DNA from: a virus
Virus record (IMG/VR): IMGVR_UViG_3300031785_000063
Location: 1 to 21,842 of that record
Reading direction: 5' to 3' (one strand)
DNA: 21,842 nt
The notes beneath the pieces were generated by a model. The model was not told the origin of the DNA, did no database searches, and was given only the letters and a program-made list of their open reading frames with translations. How positions within the stretch are numbered: the stretch's first letter is position 1; the number at the start of each line of letters is the position of its first letter. Of the stretch, positions 1 to 5,550 are shown one piece after another. The position numbers were made by a program, and so were the translations under genes.

Positions 1-108
1 AAAAACGAGAAAGAAGTCGCTAAACACTATAAAGCCGAATATGAACGTATGCTAGAAAAAAGAAACGATGGCGAAACAGGAAGGCTAGAGTTTGAGGATT
101 ACCTATGA
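1..108 (+). CDS. C-terminal fragment of an unidentified protein
   Basis: Frame 1 is open from the window edge and ends in TGA at 106-108, giving the last 35 residues of a protein whose start lies to the left. The visible tail is highly charged and probably helical (it includes KHYKAEYERMLEKRNDGE) and ends in EFEDYL. The TGA overlaps the ATG of the next gene (ATGA), the usual sign of translational coupling, which supports this being a real coding end. It is transcribed away from the replication side of the genome and toward the late block. I do not recognise the family and the fragment is too short to assign a function. Confidence 0.7.
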   Translation, partial: KNEKEVAKHYKAEYERMLEKRNDGETGRLEFEDYL

Positions 109-353
109 AAGACGATCTTGTTTTCTTTAACGATGTGTTTGAAACCCTTAACAGTCTAGACTGTGAGTTCAAGTCTGTGGAGGATGTTGATATACAAAAA
201 TGGTTTAACAAAATATTTAAGGATGCTGAGAATAAAAAAAGCAAACTATCAGAGCTTGATCTAACCGTTATAGCTAATCTTTATGTGATGTTCTCAGTTC
301 ATCAAGAAAAGAAAATTCAAGAGATAGTATTCTGTAACGACACTATCCACTAA
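105..353 (+). CDS. Small acidic hypothetical protein, last plus-strand gene
   Basis: An 82-residue protein rich in Asp, Glu, Lys and Phe, with no signal peptide or membrane segment, so probably a soluble cytoplasmic protein. The ATG overlaps the preceding stop (ATGA) and a GAGGA motif lies about 8 nt upstream, both supporting this start. Its last 11 bases overlap the end of the minus-strand nuclease gene, so the two transcription units converge here. The sequence begins MKDDLVFFNDVFETLNSLD and has an amphipathic pattern compatible with an all-helical fold. I recognise no family. The context suggests an early or middle gene, possibly a small accessory protein of replication or host takeover, but that is a guess. 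Confidence 0.72.
   Translation: MKDDLVFFNDVFETLNSLDCEFKSVEDVDIQKWFNKIFKDAENKKSKLSELDLTVIANLYVMFSVHQEKKIQEIVFCNDTIH
323..347 (-). terminator. Weak inverted repeat at the convergent gene junction
   Basis: GATAGT (323-328) and ACTATC (342-347) can form a 6-bp AT-rich stem with a 13-nt loop, spanning the end of the minus-strand nuclease gene. On the minus strand it is followed by a T-rich but interrupted stretch. It could be a weak terminator for the late transcript, but stem and T-tract are both poor, so this is tentative. Confidence 0.22.
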
Positions 354-768
354 GTTTGACTAGCTTCCTATTTGCCAAGTGAGCCTTCTTAATATCCTTC
401 TTAGACTTACCATGATATTCAACTGCGTGATGGTTTTTGAGAAGCTCTTTACAAAGCCACTTGCTACCTACCTTTATATCAGCAAGCCATCTACCGTATT
501 TACCTTTTTCATACGTTCTTAGGGTAACCTTAGAGCCTACTGGAGAGAACGCTTTGACAAACTCTTTTGCTGCAAGACCGTATTTTTTCTCTTCCAAGTT
601 TCGAGTGCGAGATTCTGGAGTGTCGATTCCATTAAGACGCAAACAAATACCGCGCCCAGTATCACCACGATTAACAACCCCAAAACCCAAATTGATGTCA
701 GTAACATACATCGTATCTCCATCGACTATTTTGGATACCGTAGCAGTAAAGATGTACGGATTAGACAT
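343..768 (-). CDS. Staphylococcal-nuclease-like (thermonuclease) protein
   Basis: A 141-residue SNase-fold protein, expected to cleave DNA or RNA in a Ca2+-dependent way. The key motifs are in order and correctly spaced against staphylococcal nuclease: VDGDT at 15-19 (Asp18 for Asp21), Arg44, GIDTPE at 47-52 (Asp49 for Asp40, Glu52 for Glu43), and GRWLAD with Arg93 for Arg87. The active site therefore looks intact. No signal peptide is seen, so it probably acts in the cytoplasm or after lysis. The ATG overlaps the endolysin stop by 8 nt, making it the last gene of the late/lysis series; its TAG end runs 11 nt into the convergent plus-strand gene. Possible roles are host DNA degradation for nucleotide recycling or removal of released DNA at lysis; the sequence does not decide between them. 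Confidence 0.9.
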   Translation of the reverse strand: MSNPYIFTATVSKIVDGDTMYVTDINLGFGVVNRGDTGRGICLRLNGIDTPESRTRNLEEKKYGLAAKEFVKAFSPVGSKVTLRTYEKGKYGRWLADIKVGSKWLCKELLKNHHAVEYHGKSKKDIKKAHLANRKLVKLSG

Positions 769-1204
769 ACTTACCTGTACGGATAATATCTGTTAGCTCT
801 AAGCTTCTGCCTTTAACTTGTTTAGCCCATCTGCTGTCTAGAAACTCTGTTGCAGCAAGGTTATAGTCTGCCGCTTCCATAGCAGCAATAGCTTTCTTAA
901 ATCCTCTAAACCTTGTAGCTCCTAAATTAAAAAAGATATTTATTATCGCTTCTTGTCTAACTTCATCCAAAGAACCAAACCATTGATACTCTGAACTCAG
1001 CTCTTTAATGCACCTAAGAATATCATTAGACAAAAGGTACTCGATCTCTTCCATTGACAAACCTATACCTGTCTTGGATATGTTTCTGCCTACACCTATG
1101 TGCTCCAAGTTATTTATATCTTTATAACAGTATGCGGAAACACCTTCATGTCTTTTTAATTGCTCTATTAGTCTGTCCATTTTATTCATCAATACCATAT
1201 CCAA
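761..1204 (-). CDS. T4-type lysozyme (GH24) endolysin with His at the Thr26 position
   Basis: A 147-residue protein of GH24 phage-lysozyme type that would cut the glycan strand of peptidoglycan at lysis. The catalytic region HEGVSAYCYKDINNLEHIG matches T4 lysozyme: Glu20 (T4 Glu11), Asp29 nine residues on (T4 Asp20), then position +15, which is Thr26 in T4 but His35 here. The later IINIFFNLG and FLDSRWAKQVKGRSLEL segments fit the C-terminal helical lobe. There is no N-terminal signal or SAR segment, so it needs a holin, which lies just upstream. The start is uncertain: a TTG at 1204 has AAAAGG 8 nt upstream, but in-frame ATGs at 1198, 1189 and 1180 are also possible, and the last would give a T4-like N-terminal length. 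The 3' end overlaps the nuclease start by 8 nt. Confidence 0.9.
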   Translation of the reverse strand: MDMVLMNKMDRLIEQLKRHEGVSAYCYKDINNLEHIGVGRNISKTGIGLSMEEIEYLLSNDILRCIKELSSEYQWFGSLDEVRQEAIINIFFNLGATRFRGFKKAIAAMEAADYNLAATEFLDSRWAKQVKGRSLELTDIIRTGKYV

Positions 1205-1216
1205 AAACTGCGCCTT

Positions 1217-1687
1217 TTATTTCTTACTTGACGATCCGTAGAAGAAAGCCGCAGCCGTACCAAGTATACCACTTAGCTGACCGAGTACGAGCGAGATAAC
1301 AGTCTCAGACTGTTGCGAGTGCTCGAACAAGGTGACAACCATAACATACGATCCATAAAGCAGCAGAGCTAAGATAGAAAAAACTTTTGGAGTCCAATCT
1401 GTTCCAAAAGATTCTCTTGCTGACTTTCTATCCTCTACCTCAGTCTTAAAAGATTCTAAATCAATCTCCATTTCTCTAATGCGATTTTTGAAGTCTTGAT
1501 CTGCTTGCTTTACTAATACTGCTTTTTCTGGTTCGCGTTCTATTAAATCTTCTATTTCATTAGCTGTTGTATTTTCAGGAAGTCCTAACTTAGATGCTGC
1601 CATCTTGACCGCCATGCCAGCCATTGGGCCGCCAGCAGCAGAGGCTATGGTTGGGGCTAACGATTTTAATAACCCGCCTAGTTTCAT
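1217..1687 (-). CDS. Holin of the GTA/3-TM type
   Basis: A 156-residue membrane protein. The N-terminus LAPTIASAAGGPMAGMAV (10-27) is the small-residue hydrophobic segment typical of the 3-TM holin family also found in gene transfer agents. A charged, probably coiled-coil region follows (about 45-92), then two clear membrane segments at about 102-121 and 130-149, and a short tail ending SSSKK. The role is to permeabilise the inner membrane at a set time and release the endolysin encoded next. No good Shine-Dalgarno lies just before the ATG; AGAGG is about 30 nt upstream, with a CACTT/AAGTG mini-hairpin (1702-1715) between them, so initiation may be deliberately weak or coupled to upstream translation. 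Confidence 0.85.
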   Translation of the reverse strand: MKLGGLLKSLAPTIASAAGGPMAGMAVKMAASKLGLPENTTANEIEDLIEREPEKAVLVKQADQDFKNRIREMEIDLESFKTEVEDRKSARESFGTDWTPKVFSILALLLYGSYVMVVTLFEHSQQSETVISLVLGQLSGILGTAAAFFYGSSSKK

Positions 1688-1730
1688 CTTGTCAGCAAAT
1701 ACACTTTTATAAGTGCCTCTATGTTGTTAA

Positions 1731-1940
1731 TTACTTTCCCGCAGAGTCTTCCTCCACGATTTCATCAATGGTTGTACACACATCTGGAATCGCTACACCT
1801 GTCGTAACTTCAGTAGCTACCCTGCCAACAGCTCTAATACCTTTGTACACTCCAGAACAATACAGCTCTTTATTTGCTATCATCTCTTCAGAGACTGTGC
1901 AGCCAGCCATTAGTAAACACAACGCAGCAATTCTAAGCAT
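1731..1940 (-). CDS. Small predicted lipoprotein in the lysis block
   Basis: Read from the ATG at 1940, this is a 69-residue protein with a compact signal peptide and a lipobox-like MAGC, giving Cys14 as the predicted lipidated residue. The mature part is about 56 residues with two further cysteines (in ELYCSGVYKG and IPDVCTTID) that could form a disulfide. The frame stays open for 12 more codons upstream, but GAGGAAA lies at good spacing from 1940 and the shorter form starts directly with the signal peptide, so I prefer it. It overlaps the end of the lipase gene by 8 nt and precedes the holin. It could act at the outer membrane during lysis, for example as an o-spanin-like protein, but no partner i-spanin is recognised. 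Confidence 0.78.
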   Translation of the reverse strand: MLRIAALCLLMAGCTVSEEMIANKELYCSGVYKGIRAVGRVATEVTTGVAIPDVCTTIDEIVEEDSAGK

Positions 1941-2676
1941 TTCGTTTCCTCTTCTTAGTTTCCAACAATTCTTCACCTAGTTTCTTGTTTGGTTTTTTTT
2001 CTTGATCGTCTAAGAAACCTGTTAACCTTTTTTTGTACCCTTCCATAAAGTGATCTGAGATAGCATCTGCTATACGCCTATCTTCATCTCTAGTAAGTTT
2101 GTCAGGGTTTACAAAGTCCACACCATTGTTACCAAAGTATAGCATTGTTTGCGATTTGCTTGGACCGTAGCAAAGGCGCGGTATCCTAGCTATCAAATCC
2201 GATCCTTGTACGCACGATATTTGATTATCAAGGGTAGTCATAGGTTGCTTAAAGCCTTTGAAGAAAGTATTAGGCTTACCAAAGGTTATAAGGTTAAGGT
2301 TAGAATGTTTTTTCCAAAGCTTGGCTGCTGTAAGCTCTGCTAACGCACCTCCTAAGCTGTGTCCACAGATCAATGTGCGTTTATCTAGGTCTATGTATCT
2401 CTGTAATCTTTTCCATATCGACTTGTGAGCCATAGCAAAGCCGCCATGACAAAGCCTTCCTGCATAGGGTACAGGTACTACCAGCGCGTCTGTAAGCCAA
2501 TCTAGCTTCTGCTCAGTGCCTCTGAATGCTATTACGTCTATAGTCTTGCGTTTTGCAATATAAACAGTAGTTGAAGTCCATTTAGACTCTATCTTTGTAG
2601 TATCTTCTACAAACTTTCTGTAAGCCTTCATGCTCCAAGAGCAAGCCATTTTTAGCAATACAGGGTCTAGCTTCAT
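1933..2676 (-). CDS. Class-3 (alpha/beta-hydrolase) lipase
   Basis: A 247-residue protein of the lipase class 3 family, predicted to hydrolyse ester bonds of glycerolipids or phospholipids. The nucleophile elbow is GHSLGG at 105-110 (Ser107); the acid is probably Asp160 in QGSDLIARIP and the base His209 in AISDHFMEGY. The FRGT motif at 51-54 fits the family's oxyanion region. The triad therefore looks complete. The C-terminal 40 residues are very basic and charged. No Sec signal peptide is evident, so the protein would need the holin lesion, or lysis itself, to reach the envelope. It follows the membrane coiled-coil protein (its ATG shares one base with that gene's stop) and overlaps the lipoprotein gene by 8 nt. 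The context suggests outer- or inner-membrane lipid disruption at lysis, but that is inference. Confidence 0.88.
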   Translation of the reverse strand: MKLDPVLLKMACSWSMKAYRKFVEDTTKIESKWTSTTVYIAKRKTIDVIAFRGTEQKLDWLTDALVVPVPYAGRLCHGGFAMAHKSIWKRLQRYIDLDKRTLICGHSLGGALAELTAAKLWKKHSNLNLITFGKPNTFFKGFKQPMTTLDNQISCVQGSDLIARIPRLCYGPSKSQTMLYFGNNGVDFVNPDKLTRDEDRRIADAISDHFMEGYKKRLTGFLDDQEKKPNKKLGEELLETKKRKRNA

Positions 2677-3176
2677 TATTCAGCTCCAGAGCCAAAGATT
2701 AAAAATACCATTCCAGCTATTACAATGACTGTAACAACCAATCCCAATACCATCTTTGCTAACTGTTCTATTAGAATCTGCTCTTCTTTTTTGGCTGCCA
2801 CCCTAGCGGCTGCATTTGCTTTACGTTTAATTTCACGTTTCTTTTCTATCTTGGCTGCTTCAGCCTTAATTTTGGTCCACCTATGGGTTTGTCCTTTTCG
2901 CATATAATGGTCACGGATTTTTTCCATCATCTTCTCAATCCGTTCTTCTTGCTGGTCTATCGTTATTGCTTCTTCTAAAGCCGAACCCGCCAACAAATCG
3001 TCAGTGCCAGCATCCCTAGCTTTCTTAATATGTTCTTCAACTTTCTTTTTGGCTGTGAAAAATTTACCAACCTCACTCGCCATGTCCTCAACGTCTTTTT
3101 TCTTAGCAATCAATCCTTGCACTGTGACAAAGGCGGTGTCTAACGCTTTGATGGCTAAAATAGCCTCTCCTATCAT
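2676..3176 (-). CDS. Coiled-coil protein with C-terminal membrane anchor
   Basis: A 166-residue protein whose middle (about 30-140) is very rich in Lys, Glu and Ala and likely helical or coiled coil, followed by one strong transmembrane segment at about 143-162 and a short SGAE tail. There is no N-terminal signal, so the topology is probably N-in with a C-terminal anchor, the reverse of a classical i-spanin. The start MIGEAILAIKALDTAFVTVQ resembles small proteins often found near lysis genes of marine phages (from memory, not checked). The ATG overlaps the stop of the preceding small gene (ATGA), and the next gene is the lipase. It may be a structural or lysis-associated membrane protein; the function is not known. 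Confidence 0.72.
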   Translation of the reverse strand: MIGEAILAIKALDTAFVTVQGLIAKKKDVEDMASEVGKFFTAKKKVEEHIKKARDAGTDDLLAGSALEEAITIDQQEERIEKMMEKIRDHYMRKGQTHRWTKIKAEAAKIEKKREIKRKANAAARVAAKKEEQILIEQLAKMVLGLVVTVIVIAGMVFLIFGSGAE

Positions 3177-3343
3177 GGCTCAATCCTCTTACACATAGCG
3201 GTAATGTTTGTATTTACTGAATTAAGGATTATTCTTTGAGCAAACTTTTCACAAGTAGTCTTCTCTTGGAAACACAAGCCGCCATCGCAATCAGATATTA
3301 CGGATACACCTCCTATAATTAGTATCAATATAAAAATATTCAT
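3173..3343 (-). CDS. Small Cys-containing secreted or membrane protein
   Basis: A 56-residue frame starting MNIFILILIIGGVSVISD: a hydrophobic N-terminal segment (3-16), either an uncleaved anchor or a signal peptide, then a short hydrophilic domain with four cysteines at 19, 25, 31 and 51. Paired cysteines after a signal-like segment suggest a disulfide-stabilised periplasmic micro-protein. It lies 8 bp after the tail-fibre stop and its TGA overlaps the ATG of the coiled-coil gene, filling what would otherwise be a 175-bp gap. No strong Shine-Dalgarno precedes the ATG, so it probably depends on re-initiation after the fibre gene. The family is not identified. Position suggests involvement at lysis or at the envelope. 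Confidence 0.65.
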   Translation of the reverse strand: MNIFILILIIGGVSVISDCDGGLCFQEKTTCEKFAQRIILNSVNTNITAMCKRIEP

Positions 3344-3351
3344 TTGTCATA

Positions 3352-5283
3352 TTAATTAGCTGGGTACGCTTTCCAATCACTTGCGGTTGGAATATCAATG
3401 ACTTGTGCTCCATGCGATGATTTGTGATAAGTACTATCTAAAGCCACAACCAGTAAATGTGTTAGCGTTGATGAATTTCCATCATCGCCATAGAGTCCAA
3501 AAAGTTTGTGAGCATAAAGAGTGTTACTTCTATGCCACCAACCAGCAACAGAGTTGTCGATGTCGCAATAGTAAATGTCTGTAAATTTTCCGTTGGTTGG
3601 ATTTATTTTAAATTTCTTTAAAGTGTTCTGACCCGAATAAATATCATTGCGTGGATAAATATAATCAAAACACATAAATTCATTTTCAACTCCAGTGCTG
3701 ACAAACCCACCTTGTCCGTAATTCATCATTTGAGTTTTTGGCAACCATCCACCCTCAACAGCATTGGGAAAATGAGTAGGCGCTTGATCGAATTGTGTCC
3801 AGCGAGATGCCTCAAAATAAGGGTCATACATCATAACTACCGGAGTGCTGCCATCCATCAACAAGAAAGCAAAACCTTGATAGCGAGTTGGATCAAAGCC
3901 AGTGGTAATCGCGTTACTAACATTACCTGTATGATTTAAGGTTTGCGCTACATATGAACCATTTATGTCGTATCTCCAAATTTGTAGTGGATAATCATTT
4001 GTCGAGTCTGGATAAATTCCATGTTGGGTAATCATGCGTATGGATCGGCTTGTAGCACCAGTTGTGTTATGACATTGAGTCATACTTCCCATAGTAGGGT
4101 ATTGAGCACTGGAATTAATCGTCATTATTCTGTAGCTTGCTCGACTGTTTGATAGGTCATAACCCAAGTTGGCTATGTATCCATTAGCATCATCATTTGT
4201 CGGTAACACTTCACGGTGACCACCGTTTGAATAAAGACCATTACCACTACCTTGAGCTGACGATTCTGAATTAAACCCACCATTATCTAAAAAACCATAG
4301 TTGACGATATTGAATTGATGGCTTGATTGACTGCCCATAACAGTATAGCCATTTGAACCCATCTGTCCCGAACCTTCTATTGTGAAGTATTGAGTCGTTG
4401 AGTGAATGTTTCCATTATAATTGGTGTGATACCACGCCCTGTTATAATTTGATTGCCATGTTACTGTTCTTGTACTAGGCACAACACTAAAGGATAGCGT
4501 TGCAACTCCACCATTATTATTTCCAGCATAATTAGATGCGGTTGTTTGCGTATAAGCACTTGTCAGTATAAACGTATTGCCTTTCGCATTGTTTGTGGCG
4601 TTTGTGTCTCTACCTCGAAAAACAGGTATTTGCGCCCAACCAGTAGCCATCACATCACCCAAACCTTGGCTAGACATATTGGCGTTAAAGTTTGTGCTAA
4701 ATGTGTTTGTTCCGACTGTAGGAGCATAGGTCGCGCCAGCACTAGCAGCATCACTCCAAGCAATATCAGTGCCGTCAGATTTTAAAACTTGATCGGCAGA
4801 GCCTTTAGTTAGGATTGCAGTTGCACTAGATGAATTGCCGTAGAGAATAGACCCTCTGCTTAAATCATCTAATAGATTTATTTCGCTTGCAGATGCAGTT
4901 AAATCATCAAGCACGTTAATTTTTGAGCCTGCGTCTGCTATGTCTCTAGCAAGACTTTTTGCTGTAGCCGTATTCAACTGACCGCCCATTCCAGAATGAC
5001 TACTGCAATAGTAGTAAAGCGTTGGCGCTCCAGCCGCTACGACAATTTGTGTGTAAGCTCCGCTACTTCCAGCAGTACCTGCTGTGGTCACGCCAGTAGT
5101 ATATTCAGTCCCACCGCCATGCGTTCCGTCAGATGTTGTTGATAACCGTAGAGGATGAGTCGCGTTTGAGGCATCAGATTGATCGAACGTGTAGGTCTGC
5201 CCCTCAGTCAAATTCAGAGTGGCCTGACTTACTCCGTCTATGACAAACTTGCCAGCCGCAACTGTAACTGTGAAAGTGGTCAT
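3352..5283 (-). CDS. Tail fibre with cupredoxin-like N-terminal domain
   Basis: A 643-residue, Gly/Ser/Thr/Asn-rich protein of tail-fibre type. Residues 1-105 form a cupredoxin-like domain: the pattern FDQSDASNATHPLRLSTTSD, a GGGTEYTTGVTT loop, then YYYCSSHSGMGG, which gives His43, Cys93, His96 and Met99 as a possible type-1 copper set. Residues about 120-180 are linker repeats (NVLDDLTASASEINLLDDL, GSADQVLKSDGTDIAWSD) of a kind common in marine phage fibres. From about 190 to the end the protein is weakly but clearly related to the second half of the fibre at 5551-7311: shared MIT, TTGFD...Y and GKF motifs and a THLL/THIL near the end. AGGAGG stands just before the ATG. It probably binds a host surface receptor. 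Confidence 0.82.
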   Translation of the reverse strand: MTTFTVTVAAGKFVIDGVSQATLNLTEGQTYTFDQSDASNATHPLRLSTTSDGTHGGGTEYTTGVTTAGTAGSSGAYTQIVVAAGAPTLYYYCSSHSGMGGQLNTATAKSLARDIADAGSKINVLDDLTASASEINLLDDLSRGSILYGNSSSATAILTKGSADQVLKSDGTDIAWSDAASAGATYAPTVGTNTFSTNFNANMSSQGLGDVMATGWAQIPVFRGRDTNATNNAKGNTFILTSAYTQTTASNYAGNNNGGVATLSFSVVPSTRTVTWQSNYNRAWYHTNYNGNIHSTTQYFTIEGSGQMGSNGYTVMGSQSSHQFNIVNYGFLDNGGFNSESSAQGSGNGLYSNGGHREVLPTNDDANGYIANLGYDLSNSRASYRIMTINSSAQYPTMGSMTQCHNTTGATSRSIRMITQHGIYPDSTNDYPLQIWRYDINGSYVAQTLNHTGNVSNAITTGFDPTRYQGFAFLLMDGSTPVVMMYDPYFEASRWTQFDQAPTHFPNAVEGGWLPKTQMMNYGQGGFVSTGVENEFMCFDYIYPRNDIYSGQNTLKKFKINPTNGKFTDIYYCDIDNSVAGWWHRSNTLYAHKLFGLYGDDGNSSTLTHLLVVALDSTYHKSSHGAQVIDIPTASDWKAYPAN

Positions 5284-5291
5284 TTGACCTC

Positions 5292-5540
5292 CTAGCTAAT
5301 GTCTATTTGCAAAAAAGCAGCTATAGAGGGATCAACAGGTTTGGGTAATACAGCATCAGAAGCGTTATCGTCTGTAACCCCCTCAGTGCAATCTCTAAGT
5401 TGCTGTCTATAGATGTCTAGCGTTGAGATACTTCCCTCATTTAATTCCAATTTTTTCTGAACGTCTGCAAGGTAGAGACAGTCAGAGGCTTGCAAAGCTG
5501 CATCACGTTCTGATCTAAATTCATCTAAAGTATTTGCCAT
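5292..5540 (-). CDS. Tail-fibre assembly chaperone-like protein
   Basis: An 82-residue acidic protein. The pattern FRSERDAALQASDCLYLADV followed by IYRQQLRDCTE matches the small phage tail assembly chaperone type, in which 'RDxLLxxSDW..LPDV' is followed by 'YRQxLRD'. In those phages the gene sits beside the fibre it helps fold or trimerise. Here it lies between two fibre genes, 8 bp before the cupredoxin fibre and 10 bp after the Mtd-like one, which fits. The Trp usually found after SD is replaced by Cys-Leu. An AAGGAAA motif precedes the ATG. It is not expected to be part of the finished virion. The assignment rests on motif memory and position. Confidence 0.65.
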   Translation of the reverse strand: MANTLDEFRSERDAALQASDCLYLADVQKKLELNEGSISTLDIYRQQLRDCTEGVTDDNASDAVLPKPVDPSIAAFLQIDIS

Positions 5541-5550
5541 TTTAGTTTCC

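Noticed and set aside
20-244. 74-codon minus-strand frame opposite the two plus-strand genes
   Set aside because: The plus strand has ATGA coupling and a Shine-Dalgarno; the minus frame has neither and would separate from the late operon.
437-796. 119-codon plus-strand open frame opposite the nuclease gene
   Set aside because: It lies antisense to a gene with an intact SNase active site, has no recognisable domain and no neighbouring plus-strand genes; it is best explained as a shadow.
1731-1976. Longer lipoprotein starting 12 codons upstream
   Set aside because: The extension adds charged residues before the signal peptide, and the good ribosome binding site lies before the ATG at 1940.
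2676-3176. i-spanin assignment for the coiled-coil membrane protein
   Set aside because: The membrane segment is at the C-terminus, the reverse of i-spanin topology, and the long coiled coil would face the cytoplasm.
3291-3350. 19-codon frame starting at the ATG at 3350
   Set aside because: Overlaps the better 56-codon frame with signal-like N-terminus and ATGA junction; too short to support by itself.
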